Positions 23,051 to 34,390 of a stretch of 64,000 nucleotides of DNA are shown here, piece by piece (position 1 is the stretch's first letter; the number at the start of each line of letters is the position of its first letter). This stretch comes from Escallonia rubra (Eukaryota > Streptophyta > Magnoliopsida > Escalloniales > Escalloniaceae), in assembly GCA_033065855.1 (NCBI GenBank), contig JAVXUO010002348.1:1-64000 (forward strand). Direction: 5' to 3'. The position numbers and the translations under genes are program-made. Below the pieces are notes generated by a model, which saw nothing but the letters and a program-made list of their open reading frames with translations, had not been told where the DNA came from and did no database searches.

Positions 23051-24420
23051 TCTGAAACTTGTTGGAAAGTTAAAATCAATACCACCAAATAATTTGAAAC
23101 TGAGACCAAAAAACAATAATTTTGCATATCACTTTGAAATGAAATGGTGATGTAAATTTACATGAATATAATGTATTCAACACCCACATATCGCAATTTC
23201 AAGTGGTGGTGGAGTGGCAAAAGGCCTTGAGAAATAATCTCAAGGTTCTGAGTTTAAATTTCCATACCGACATGCCATAAAAAAATGCAGTTTTGACTAT
23301 TTAAACACACACACACTTCGTCAATTGAGTATTTCTTCCCAACCCCTCTTTCTTTTCATTATTTCAGGCCAATTAAAGATTTTGAATACTGCAAGAAAGT
23401 TGACATGCTCTCACTACTATCATACAATGTAAACTTAATAACAACACAATTCGTTAGGGCGAGTAAGTACCTATATAGCGTTCCTTAACGAACTCAAGCA
23501 ATTCTATAAGAAATGATTTCTTACTTTTTCTTTTTAAACAAGAAGGTACTTTATTAGGCAAACCAAGATAAGAAAGCGAGATCAAAATTTGCAAGAAAAG
23601 ATTATTAGGAAATCGGAAAAACAATATTACAAGTCCAATAAGATGTCCAGAGTAGATTTCTTCGAAGACAAAATGATTATCAAGCTTGGTCAATTCCCAA
23701 TTTTGGCCAAAAAAACATAGCACATGTATTAGCTCTAGAATAATTATGGTTAGCCGAATAGCCAAAAGCCATGAAGAATACTAATATGTGAAAATAAGAG
23801 AAAATCTCAAACACCAAAGGTAGATACAACATATTCACCAATATGATGTCACTATAGCGGCCTTAAGGTACCTTGTCAAGTGCTCGGTTTGTTTGAGGTC
23901 CTTTTGCAAATTGCTCAAATAATGTAGTTACAAAAGGAAATTTGTCACATGAGATTAAGAGAGATCACATTGTTCGAGGGGCATCTTCTAACAATCTGCC
24001 ATAACTCGAGAACAATAAAGTAAAATACATGTCCTATATGGATGTAGAACTCAATATAGTAACAATTAGTGGGCAATCTGTAATGTGGTACAAGAAATCC
24101 CAGCAATTTGTAAGAAGAAAAAAAACTATTATACACTATACGGAATGAGCAACATGTTGACTACATGAATAATTGGTCTTACAGGTGGCCACAAACCAAA
24201 AAGAAATCAGACGTGGGTGACCATGTGAAGAAACTTGTTTACTTCATATTTGTTAATCTTTTTCCCAGATACGTGTTTTCCCATTTTATTTGCAGGCCAG
24301 AAGTTAGTTCCTCTGGTTTCCACTTCTATCACTCCTGCTGGGGTGGATCATCCCAGACCCTTTGCCATTCCCCCTACTCTCGTATGCATATTCCTCTAAC
24401 CTGGTAAAAGCAGCCAACAT
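23050..24420. other. AT-rich stretch, nothing convincing
   Basis: No gene recognised. A SINE-like segment may lie at 23205-23290: gtggtggagtggcaaaagg resembles a Pol III A box and, about 40 bases on, gttctgagtttaaattt resembles a weak B box. Other frames here are short and compositionally unlike coding sequence. Confidence 0.35.
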
Positions 24421-24842
24421 TCAAAAAATTAGAAGCTGACTAAACATACTCAAAGAGGTAGATTCATCATACTTAGAAACTACTGAACTGATGAATTTTG
24501 CATTATACTATTTACTCAAAATTACTATTTTTTTTTTTGGGAATATAGAAGTTCATAATCATAGCAACAAAAACCAATTGCATAAAACAAACACAGATTG
24601 CAAATGAAGTGCAAAACTGAAAACAGTTATAAAAGAATATAACAAGTTCTAAACAGAATAGTGGAAGATTGGAAGTAACTGATTCTACATCAACCACAAG
24701 GGTCCTTGGATTAGTCCGTCTGCAGTTGTTTTTAGCTTGTCATGACTCAATTCTTTGATATAATTAGTACCATAGTTGCAGTGACAAAAACTTGGGAAGA
24801 AACCTAAGAATAAAGAGAATAACCACAACAGAGAGAATTACT

Positions 24843-24992
24843 TCTGCGGGAGGATATAATGACACCATCCGAAGTCTCAACATCAGGAGGAGGGTGCATA
24901 GAGCTTCTTCCTTGTATGCCAAAATGCTCACCCCTAACTGATGTCCCCTCCAGATCCCGGTTCTCATTCGTTGGTGCAGCATGAAGATCCAT
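24843..24992 (-). other. Conserved exon-like segment, copy 1
   Basis: The minus strand reads DLHAAPTNENRDLEGTSVRG, EHFGIQGRSSMHPPPDVET and SDGVIISSRR, ending before a possible splice junction. The same peptide is found in the second block at about 58110-58250, apart from a 12-base insertion at one end. The composition suggests coding sequence; I do not recognise the family. Confidence 0.4.
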
Positions 24993-25915
24993 GTACAGCA
25001 GCTTCTTTTAACCTCGAGTATTCCTTGCTTACATGAAAGGAGGTAGCCTTATCTCTCGGGAGCTCATGCTAAATGAGTTGTCTGTACAACTATCACACTG
25101 ATCATGCGTGAAAGGAACTTGCTCAGCATCTAGTCATACAAAAAGCACGTTAAACTCCAAAAGTGAAATATAAGCTTGCAAAAATCAAGTTTCATAACTG
25201 AAAGAACAAAAAATCCATGAATTATAACGATCTAGCTTATTGTAACATACCAGTTTCATAAATAAAGCATATAATTTCACGTTTCAGATATATATACTTG
25301 AACCATAAAATGGAGATCGACTAGATCGTGCTCAAATATCAGCAAAAGTTATCACAGGTCAATTGTACAACATAATTTTTTTTTTCAATAACCGTACCAA
25401 AGTGGCATAGGACAAAAGTTATGAGAAAGGTTTACTGCTGAAGTCAAGCCAATACAATCATGGTGCAAATTTTGTAAACCTTCAAACCCAAAGCCGCCAC
25501 CCCCCCCCCACCCCCAAGATCCCCAAACAACACAGTAAAGGAAAAAATAAAAAAAAGTAGAACTTCATACAGTGATGACCTGAATATCCAAACTTCCTGA
25601 AAAAGTTAACTTTTGAAAGCATTTCTTCCAAAAACATTTGAAGTTTAGCACAAACAGTTACTTTGTTCCCTTCAAACTTCTCTTATCTAACAAAGAGAGC
25701 ACATCCCAGCTTACCTTGCTTTCAAGTTGGCAAGGCAATCTAAACAAATTATGCAACTCCCGTACAAGGAAACTAAACAAATCCAAACAAACTCAATCCA
25801 AAAAAAAATCATGATGCGGCCACACACAGGAAGTACACATATAATCAACATGAAGATAATAAAACTAGCAAACTTTTTTGCAAAATTCATTTGTTCCCCC
25901 TTCCGCCTCCCTCCC

Positions 25916-27011
25916 AATTCGCAATACTTTCATCTGGATATCTATCCGTGCTGGAAGCACTGACTGCGTCCGCTATGCAATCAGTAACTGCAAATGCTTT
26001 TAAGAGCTTGTAATAGAGAAGTATAGGCTGTATGGTCTCTTTCAAGAACTTCCCATTCCATACATGTGCTACATCCAATGTCCACTGATTCCTTTCTGGA
26101 GTTTGGTTCAACCAAACGAGCAACGCCGGCAAGCTGAGGAAAATATTTCACACACAACTGCTTACAAAGTCCATTTTCAATCACTGCAAACGTAAAGTCA
26201 ACGAGAACCAATTACACAACATCCCACGCAGCCCCTCTACGGGTCTATTATACTTACAAATACGTTGGCCTGCTTAGAGCCTTTACAAAAAGAAGGTGCA
26301 ACTATCTTTTTCCATCACCTAAACTTGATAAACCAGGAAAGAGCAACTAATATATACATCTAAGAAACATAAGCTGAAAAATGTCAAAAAACTCTAACTA
26401 ATTTTATGACAAGAAAAAAAACTTATTTTGCTTCTTTTGGCATTTAGCAGGAGACCGACATCAAAAGTATCTAAGACAGTCATCTTAGATCAGCAGCATT
26501 CAAGATGCACCAAAGGATACTCCTTTTCTAGCTTTCACTTCTTTGTTTTGTTTAATCGAATGTTCTGTATTATTGCAGCTTCTTCAACTTAATCATTCCC
26601 AATTTCCATTTCCTATTAGGGGTAAAGATTTGAAAGTTCTCAATTAGCCTGCGTCAAAATCATTCCAGAAACAGAAAAGAAAATTGCTCTACTTTAAATG
26701 CTCCAATAATATAACAGAAAATACTCAAACTTGGCCTACTTTTTCTTATAGTTGTCAAATAGAAGTACGCATCTTTATACTCGTATTTATGTCGCAAATG
26801 CATAAAATAAGAAAGAAGTTATAGAAAAAGAAACATGATATGTAGCGCGCAACAACAAAACAATAATCAAGTGTCGCAGCTAACCAAAATGGTGCCAGAA
26901 GAGTGAAACGGATGTTGCACGAAAGAGATCAGACGGAGCATCCAGATACATCAGAATATTAAGTGACATGTCAGTTTTAAGCCATTGCAGGAAATCAATT
27001 TGAGTCTCCAT
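25916..27011 (-). pseudogene. F-box protein (At4g00755-like), 5' exons, copy 1, frameshifted
   Basis: Exon 1 (27011-26885) encodes METQIDFLQWLKTDMSLNIL then MYLDAPSDLFRATSVSLFW, an F-box. Exon 2 (from 26183 down to about 25916) encodes IENGLCKQLCVKYFPQLAG, EPNSRKESVDIGCSTCMEWE and HTAYTSLLQAL, then in a shifted frame AFAVTDCIADAVSASS and YPDESI. This resembles plant F-box proteins of the At4g00755 type, which act as substrate adaptors of SCF ubiquitin ligases. One extra A near 25995-26000, compared with the second copy, breaks the frame. The C-terminal exons of the family are not found nearby, so the gene is truncated as well. Confidence 0.75.
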
Positions 27012-28033
27012 TTCAAGAAACAAGGCAGAACCTTAGCCAAAATCCTGTAATCTATTGGAACCTCCAATCAGAAACACTGTAATTGCAAGAGTTAGAGCTC
27101 CAAAAGGTAGTGCCATAGAAAATTTTGACAAAAATGACCGTAACCTTTGCGAATCTGGGAAATTGTGTTCACCAATTCAAATTCTGTTTTCGAAAACACC
27201 ACATCTACCCATTCAAAACACCAGTCAAATATGCCTTGCACATAATTTTACCAAACCTTCTTGGAATTTACCCCACTAATCTTGACACCAAAAATGTTCC
27301 AATGTAAACGCATATTTTCATAGTATCCAATTCCACCATGGTTATCATGTTTAGGAGATCAATATCCAAACATGCTTGTAGCCGGTGCCATCTTCTCTGA
27401 AAGGGCACCTTTGTCATATTTTGAAAGATAGGAAAACAAGAACAGTCAAGAAATTACCCAAACATAGCGTACGTATAATTCTAATCGGTGTGATGTGTGC
27501 TCGCAAAGGCATTGATTGAGCTCAACAAAGACTAAAATAAGTAATCACCCTAGCTAACAGTCTATTCCAACGCAAGGTATTGAATTTTAAAAAATGTGAC
27601 AATTGGCCAAGCAAAACTCCAATGACTAAAAACAGTTAAGCAAGAGTCTAGTCCTCAGATAACAAATACTTCATCTGTTTCATTGCTTTTGGCCCTTTTG
27701 ACATTTTACGGACTCCTACAAGAGATTTAGTACATGTAACCACCGACTTTCCTCGTAATCCTGGCTTGACTTGCCAAACATAATGCAATGTTTGCATGTA
27801 CGAAAATCCATCCCAGGATTTCGTAAAAAGTGAAAGAAGGAAATTCAATGACACGGAGGGTGTAACAATACTGCCAATTGAATGGTAACTTCTTATGCAT
27901 CGAGAAAGGGAAGCACACTAATTCACTGAAAGCAAAAAGAATAACAATTTAAGCAAACAGAGGAAAGGAGTAGAAAGCAAATTACATTGCCAGGTGAAGG
28001 TTCATGGACATTTCAAGAACACAGGTTTTTCTT

Positions 28034-28612
28034 TCAGAAGCCAGTACTTCCCATAAGCCCAAAATCATCGTCTCTCAAATCCTCATTTGAATTCCTAACC
28101 TTGCATCTACTCTTTTTTGCAGAATCATTACTGCCATTGCAACTACTGACGTTCTTGTCCATCTTGTAGTGCTTGACGGTAGCCTCAATTGTTTCCAACA
28201 CTCGATCCTTTTGCTTTGAAATAAGATAGCATCTGATTAGAATATGTCGGTTAACCCTAATGCTGCAACGTAGTGTTTCTAAACCCAAACAGAAAGCAAT
28301 TTTTTAGGACAGCTTCCTCAGAAAATCAAATGTGCTCCTTAATCCAATTACAACATGGACGGAAAACTCAAAATGCTAAAACATATCATCCATAAGAGAT
28401 ATTTTCTTATTTGTGTTATCCCCCACCTCCACCTTAACTTAGAAACAATTGGATCTTAAAGGGAAACATTATCATTAAACAGTATAATACCATAAAACTT
28501 CGTAAAGTTATAAGAACTTACGCAAATAGGTGGTGTGGAATGACCCCTTCCCCTGTTTCTTTAACAAGAATTTTAAGCTTCTGCATAGCTGAATACAATT
28601 TGGTTCGAGGTC
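28034..28612 (-). pseudogene. Unrecognised two-exon gene fragment, copy 1
   Basis: Exon a (28612-28522) reads TKLYSAMQKLKILVKETGEG and VIPHHLFA before a gtaagt donor. Exon b (28213-28034) reads DRVLETIEATVKHYKMDKNV, then SSCNGSNDSAKKSRC and DDDFGLMGST, ending at TGA. Related copies are at 61310-61880 (same strand) and 48876-49090 (opposite strand). Copies 1 and 2 share the TGA where the third copy has TCA and reads eleven residues further. I do not recognise the family. Confidence 0.45.
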
Positions 28613-28919
28613 CTATAGAAATGTAAGAAAATAAATAGATAGAAAGAGAGAGTTTAATTGTTTAAAGAAATCGGTACTTTTTCCTTTTCTCATGTGACCG
28701 AAAGATACTTGGGAATTTGCAAAGATACTATTTGGGGGTAATTACACGCGAGGACACAAAATTTCAAAATGTAACATTCCGTGACCAAAAATGTTTCAAA
28801 TGTATCACCCGTGTCCATCCGTCAGGGTTCCGTCCAAAAAATGTACTTTTTTATGATGTCATCAATACGTATTTTTAAAATGACGATACTGCCCCTTGTA
28901 CTGTATATACTGAATATTT

Positions 28920-29130
28920 TAAAATTTTCAAATTAGGGTTTCATTAAGTTTCAAATTAAGGTTTTAAAATTTCCAAATTAGAGTTTCAAAACCTAATTTG
29001 ACAAATTAGAGGTTTCAAAGCCCTAATTTTTCAAATTAGGGTTTTGTTTGTTCAAATTAGGGTTTCAGTTTTTTAAATTAGGATTTTAGGGAAACACTGA
29101 TTAATCCAATTTTAGGATTAGGGTTTTAAA
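28920..29130. repeat. Degenerate array of aattagggttt motifs
   Basis: About eight imperfect copies of aaattagggttt occur on both strands (some as aaccctaattt). The motif overlaps the plant telobox aaaccctaa. A further back-to-back pair lies at 29965-29990 near the other end of the element. Confidence 0.6.
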
Positions 29131-29382
29131 CAGTCTCTCTTCCCACGCCCATGCCGGCGCCGGCACTTCCCTCCCCACCCCATCGCCGGCCCCTTTAACA
29201 ACTCACGGCAACGCCGTTTTTCCCGTCGCGGGTCAAACAAAGGTAAGTAGGAGATGATGGTAAGTAGGAGATGATGCCCTGGTACACAAGATTTGTCATC
29301 CCAAGATCCCCCTTCCCAGTCAAGGTATTACCCAGTCATCTACAACCCCCATAGCGGGGCCAAGCAACTGTCACCGATTAAT

Positions 29383-29718
29383 ATGGGGGCGGCGGCGGCG
29401 GAAGAGCAGGAGAGTGGCGATCATGTTGAGGCAGCGAAGTGCGAGTGCTGTGGCTTGACGGAGGAGTGCACGGCGGGGTACGTGCGGCATTCGTGAGGAG
29501 TACGAGGGGCGGTGGATATGTGGGCTGTGCGGCGAGGCGGTGAAGGAAGAGGCGGAGGGGATCGGCACAGGAGCTTCCGCGACGGGTGCAGGTCTTCGGG
29601 GCCGCGGCCGGGCGCGGGGGAGGATCTCATCCGTGCGTTGGAGCGGATTCTGCTTCGTGGCTTGGATTCACCGAGGTCTGCCGGTGCAAGTCTGACGAAG
29701 AAGAGGGTTGCCGTCTGA
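29383..29718 (+). pseudogene. DUF1677 protein fragment captured by the Mutator-like element
   Basis: The ATG at 29383 opens MGAAAAEEQESGDHVEAAKC, then ECCGLTEECTAGYVR, the Cys-rich start of DUF1677 proteins. One frame on, REEYEGRWICGLCGEAVKEE continues the domain. In a third frame EDLIRALERILLRGLDSPRS matches the typical C-terminal helix. Two frame changes (near 29490 and about 29560-29600) prevent a full protein. DUF1677 proteins are small plant proteins of unknown function with two CxxC pairs, both visible here. Base composition is far richer in G/C than the surroundings. Confidence 0.75.
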
Positions 29719-30342
29719 GTTGGGGAGCTGCTGGTTAGCTGCTGTTCGAGATCTGCGAAATGAGAGAAGCAATAGCAGTGGAGTACTTACTTTAACTGAG
29801 TCGCTTCTCTGTTATGGCGGTGGCGAGGTGGGGCTTGGGTTACTGGCGACATGGGTCGAGGCTGGGCTGCCGGCGGCGTAGGGCGAGGGAGGGGGCATGG
29901 GCTGCGGGCGGCGTGGGGTGAGGGAGTGAGCGGCATATCTGGAGAAAAAGTTTAGAAAGATAAACCTAATTTGAAAATTAGGGTTTTGATAGGGATGGAT
30001 GGTATCTTATTTTAAAGTCAAGGGCAATCATGTCTTTTTGTAAAAATCGTTAAGTATTTTTGTATTCCGTTTGTCAATGGACATAAGTGTTACATTTTGA
30101 AACTTTGTGTCCTCGCGTGTAATTACCCCCAAACCTCAGGGACATAGGTGTAATTAGCCCTATATCTTTTTGTGCAGTAGAGCCCTGAAATTCTGTAGGC
30201 ATGCGAGAGGAAATTATTAGGACATTATGACTAATTATGTATTACAGAAAAAGAACTGAGAAGATTATGTTTACTAATGCATCAAAGGATTAACAACTGG
30301 AATCAGGAAAAAGGAAATTGCAAGAAATTCATTTATATTTAC

Positions 30343-30990
30343 GCTCCCCCTTCTCCATTCTTGATTCCGGAACTGAATCTCTAATACTGGGAGGGTTGAG
30401 GTCACTTACAAATGTCTTCTTGAGGAGAAATGACAGTGATTTCGTTCGGATGGCATTTTTTGCGTTATGTAGACCAATATCATTCCCTCTACTGAAAACT
30501 ACATCAGTGCTACATTGATTAGGACTGTCTTCTTTGGCTGAATCATCTCAGGTTGTCTCAATATTTCTTCTGTCAAATTCCAAGCTTGATGTCATACTAA
30601 TGAACCTCTCCGGCCCAGGATTTCGCGTTTCTGGATTATTTAGTAAGCTTGACTCGGTAGAATTTTCTTTGTCCAATGTTTGGTTGTCTTTCTGGAGTTC
30701 TCCAACTTCATATACTATAGTAGATTCAGTTGACTTTTCATGATCTTGAACGGCCGCTTGGCTCCCCTGAAGATTGCATCTCTTTTGATCTTTGAAGTTG
30801 CTATTCCCAAATGTTCCAATTGCCAGCAATCCATGACGCCAGTTGCTGAATTCCTCTTTGCAGGTTTCTCGCTGCACATGGCCTGGAATCAGGAACAACG
30901 GCATGCTCACAACACTAATTACATAACCTTCAAATCTCACTAGATAATAATTACCACTTAGCTTAAACCTCAGGAGTTGAGATCTGCAGA
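30343..30990 (-). pseudogene. LAZY/DRO1-like (IGT family) gene fragment, copy 1
   Basis: The main exon (30882-30343) opens after an AG acceptor and encodes HVQRETCKEEFSNWRHGLLA directly followed by IGTFGN, the IGT family signature (usual form W-P-H-G-L-L). It later encodes TKSLSFLLKKTFV, PPSIRDSVPESRMEK and a donor at 30341-30342. LAZY/DRO1/NGR proteins set branch and root gravity angle through auxin transport. A small upstream piece (FKLSG before a gtaatt donor, near 30960) fits the short first exon. A TGA at about 30548 splits the exon; the same TGA is in copy 2. The 3' exons are missing because the Mutator-like element ends here, inside the HKKIYP exon. Confidence 0.8.
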
Positions 30991-31055
30991 AACTTGAAAT
31001 CTGCAAAAACTTGAGGACTTGAAATCTGCAAAAACTTAAGGAGTCTGCAATAATT
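30975..31055. repeat. Minisatellite of about 20-25 bp units
   Basis: Three to four units of ctgcaaaaacttgaggacttg with small changes lie between the LAZY-like fragment and the inverted duplication arm. Confidence 0.65.
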
Positions 31056-32001
31056 ACCACCTAGCTTAAATCACGTAATTGCAGCAAAAATATTCCATCA
31101 AATGAAAAGTTAAATATGTCAATCAAGAGGTTGTGTTATCTTTGTTTTGCTTCTAGAAGAGAATTACCTGTGTTTTATTCTGTTCTTGGAAGTGCTTTAT
31201 TCACTTTGCTCTTCACAAAATGGTGAAAAAGTCTTGTCAACTGAAACAGTTTTCTAAATATACTCAATTGTTTCCTTCAAAGTAGATGATTTTATCATGC
31301 TGATTTTAACAACGATTTTGCTCCTGCTAGGGTTCTATGGCAGGTGAATTCATGACACTTCGTCAGCTAAATGAGCACACCAAAGTCTGGAAAGCCAAAC
31401 TTCGTGTTCTGCAGAAATGGCATGTTCGAGTGTCAAAGTCAGGCGTAACAAAGTTCCAAAACTACATACTAGCTGATGAAAAGGTATTTTTTATCTTAAC
31501 ATACTATTGTGTGTACGGACACTGTCGTGTAATTACTCTATTGACTACCTTTAACTATGACACAGGGAACAAAAATTCAGGCCACTGCTTTTGGTGATGA
31601 TATTCCAATATTCAATGCGGTCCTAAACGCTGACAAAGATTATCTATTTAGCAATGGAAGTGTGCAAAAGGTTCGTTTACTGCAACGGTTTGTTGAAAAC
31701 ACCTACCAAATCATCTTCAATTCGAAGATGATCATAGAAACGATTGACAATCCTGCAAGCAGAACACTGCATCAATATAATTTCGTGACTCTAGCAAACA
31801 TTAGTGACTACCTGGGTACTGATGCTATCTTAGGTAAATTCCAGAAAGCTTTTACTCTTTAGCTTCACATTTTACAGCCACTTGTAGCAGACTGTATGTA
31901 GTTTTTATTTGTCGTCTGACTACAGACATTATTGCAATTGCAATTGAAGTCTTATCAGCAAAAAGTATAACCCCTCGTGCATCGGGATATCCAGCACGCG
32001 T

Positions 32002-32090
32002 GATCTCCCAGGGAATTGACTGATGATCTCCCAGGGAAAAAAATTACCTGGAGTTGTGATTAAAGTTGTAGTCAATGACTAATATTGTTA
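32002..32090 (+). other. Insertion in exon 3 of RPA-like copy 1
   Basis: Relative to copy 2, about 86 bases separate ccagcacgcgtg from attgttatcatcgatca. The insert has an internal direct repeat of tgatctcccaggga. Parts of it (attacctggagttgtgat and gaattgactgat) also occur at 50900-50965, there in the opposite order. Confidence 0.7.
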
Positions 32091-33227
32091 TCATCGATCA
32101 GGCGTAATTTTCTCATCATATTCTTCTTTCTAAAAAATCACTTTAACAATTATGATCATCGTTATCGTTGATGCCAGTATGAAGCCCATCAGATTAGCAG
32201 CTTGGAATGAATTTGTCTCTGACGAATGTGAGAAATTGGCTGCTCAGATCAATCATCTGCCATTACTCATCGTCACAAATGTTGTAGTACGTTCATACAA
32301 TGGTATGTAAAGAACTCTTCCCCAAAAACTTATCAGCTATGAAAATCAGAGTTATCTTGCATATACATGTACTTATACTCAATTTGACCGCCAGGCTACA
32401 CATCCACATACAGCGAGCAATCTTTTTTCTATCTAGAACTTTTATTGCCATGGTATTTAGGAGGTAGAAATAGGAGATTGTACTACTTAGTGCATCATAA
32501 ATTGTTTCAGTACATTTTTTTTAATTAAAAAACTGTTTCAGTACATGAAACCAATATAACTTACATTTATGCGTGTTTCAGTTGTACTGTAACTTACACC
32601 TATACGTGCTTTAGTTGTACTGTTCATCACTGTTTGATCTGATAAAGATAGTTGCTTCTATTTCAAAGTGTGTATACGTAGGCATTATTCATCTCTTTCT
32701 TTCTTTCTTTCTTATAGGTTTGTCACTTTTCACAACAGTGTCATCGACAATCGACATAAACATGGACATACCTCAGGCTGAATCCATGCAAATTTGGCAA
32801 GTCTCTCCTTATGACTACTCACATAAAAGATGTTTGACTACATGACATTGAATTCACCTATGCTACAGGAAAGACGAACACAGGGCTGACATTCATGCGA
32901 TTCGAAGATCAAAGCTGTTTTTAGCAAATGCTCAGCACAACATTGCTGGTACGGAATTCGTAGCAACACCAATTCACCAACTCACTCAACAGGTAAGCTT
33001 CTCATTATAGGTTTAACAGTTTCTACTTCTAAGATACTATCACGGTTGTATTATACAAGTATGCTGTTTCGTAAATCAAATTTCAAGTACAACTTTTAGT
33101 ACGTTCTTTATACAGTTAAGATTCTATGTGCTGTCAATAAATGAAACTGGATCATCAATGCTACATGCTGCAACTTGCCCAGAATTAATGGTCTCCTGTC
33201 CTACAACTTGCCCAGAATCTTTTATGC

Positions 33228-34390
33228 TTTTTTTTTTACTGTAGGTAAAAAATCTTACCGATCATTATATTATTAATAAACAAGTAGTATAAGATAAAGT
33301 ACAATAAAAGAAAATAACGGATGACCGCATCCCCTGCAATGTAACCCCAGACAAGGACCGACACAGAGCCAGACGTCCTTGAATATTTGAGAACAGCTAA
33401 AACAAAAACGGCTTTATCGCTCAGGAACATCCACCGAAGACTACCTGCATAAAAGATTAGTATACCTTTACCCAAGTTAAGACACTAACTATACACAAGG
33501 GACAACACTCGGTCCCAAACCCTCCGACTAGAAAAAGGACAAAAAATGAAAAAGACGACGAAAGCCAAAAAAAAATCAAAACCAAGGAACACACTAAAAA
33601 GTCAACGGAGCAGCCTGCCCAAGCTACACAGCTGTCAGCCATGCACAGCATGTGCCCCGCCAAGCCCCACGCTCACACTCTGCATCCCCCAAACTGCAGA
33701 CACCTGTCTTCATCACTGCCACGTCGCCTTGATCCACGTGCATCCACGCCGGCGCCGGAAACCACCTTCGCCGTCCGCCCAGTCCCAGGGGACACCACCA
33801 TTACAGATCCCATCGGAACCCCGAACGGAATCGCCAAAACCGAACTTCTGGATAAGATCCCCTCGCCGACGAACTCAAAACCAAGAGAAGCACCACAACC
33901 CAAGACCATCGCAGACCACCAACATCAACTGACCGAAGCTACCTCCGCCCTAACTTTGACAAACTAACCTAATTCAAACACAACAACAAAAGGCAGACTT
34001 AACCAGCTTCAATCACCAAACACAAGACCTTTCTAGATCTAGGGGGAGGGGGGGTCAACTAGGGGGGAAGGGGGAGGTGAAACCCTAAAAGGAAAAAAAA
34101 ACCTAGATCTAGACTCACCAAAACCATCTCTAACCCAAGGTCGCGCCTCACCCACAAGCCCGTCGGCGAATTGGACTCTCACCCATCAACCACCAACTCA
34201 ATCAGGTAGCACCCCTAGGAGCCAACAGCTTCAACCCACAACCAACGCCGCCCTATCACCAGCGCCGAAAAATGGAGGAACTCACATCTGACGGAAGGCA
34301 AACCGTCGTGACGCCGACGGCGTCAAACCCACCGAAGCCACCAAGAGCCCCAAAGTGAAAAACCCTAACAAACAGCTAGCCACCGAACTC
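33228..34390 (-). mobile_element. Non-autonomous LINE-like insert (poly-A tail on minus strand)
   Basis: The segment begins with a T-run at 33228-33238 and is absent from the matching place in the right arm (about 46500-46600). Its right half is G/C-rich and, on the minus strand, looks like a retroelement 5' leader (agggtttttcactttggggc onward). Its left half resembles a 3' untranslated region. No reverse transcriptase is present. Target duplications were not found, so the class is inferred from the tail and layout. Confidence 0.5.

Larger units (their letters stand above)
24420..28700. repeat. Segmental duplication C, copy 1 (about 4.3 kb)
   Basis: This block is repeated in the same orientation at 57690-61970, offset about 33.26 kb. 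Long runs are identical (for example around 25980-26450 and 27340-27930) with scattered indels. It includes F-box exons, an unrecognised two-exon gene fragment and a G/C-rich run at 25493-25520. The similarity ends just before the Mutator-like element at 28731. Confidence 0.95.
28731..30160. mobile_element. Mutator-like element carrying host gene sequence (Pack-MULE)
   Basis: 45-bp inverted repeats lie at 28731-28775 and 30089-30133 (tttgggggtaattacacg on the left, its complement on the right). The right side continues outward about 27 bases to gggctaattacacc, ending at 30160 next to the LAZY-like sequence; the left side lacks this outer part and may be truncated. Inside are repeated aattagggttt motifs, a G/C-rich region with a DUF1677 gene fragment, and no transposase. 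Long terminal inverted repeats plus captured host coding DNA fit a Pack-MULE. No 9-bp target duplication was found because the left end is incomplete. Confidence 0.7.

Noticed and set aside
30548..31060. Single 170-codon minus-strand frame as one protein.
   Set aside because: Only the part from 30882 down is LAZY-like exon. The N-terminal part is intron and minisatellite read through.
33546..33967. Two long overlapping plus-strand frames rich in Pro, Thr and Lys.
   Set aside because: They lie in the G/C-rich leader-like part of a retroelement insert, have low-complexity content and no motif.
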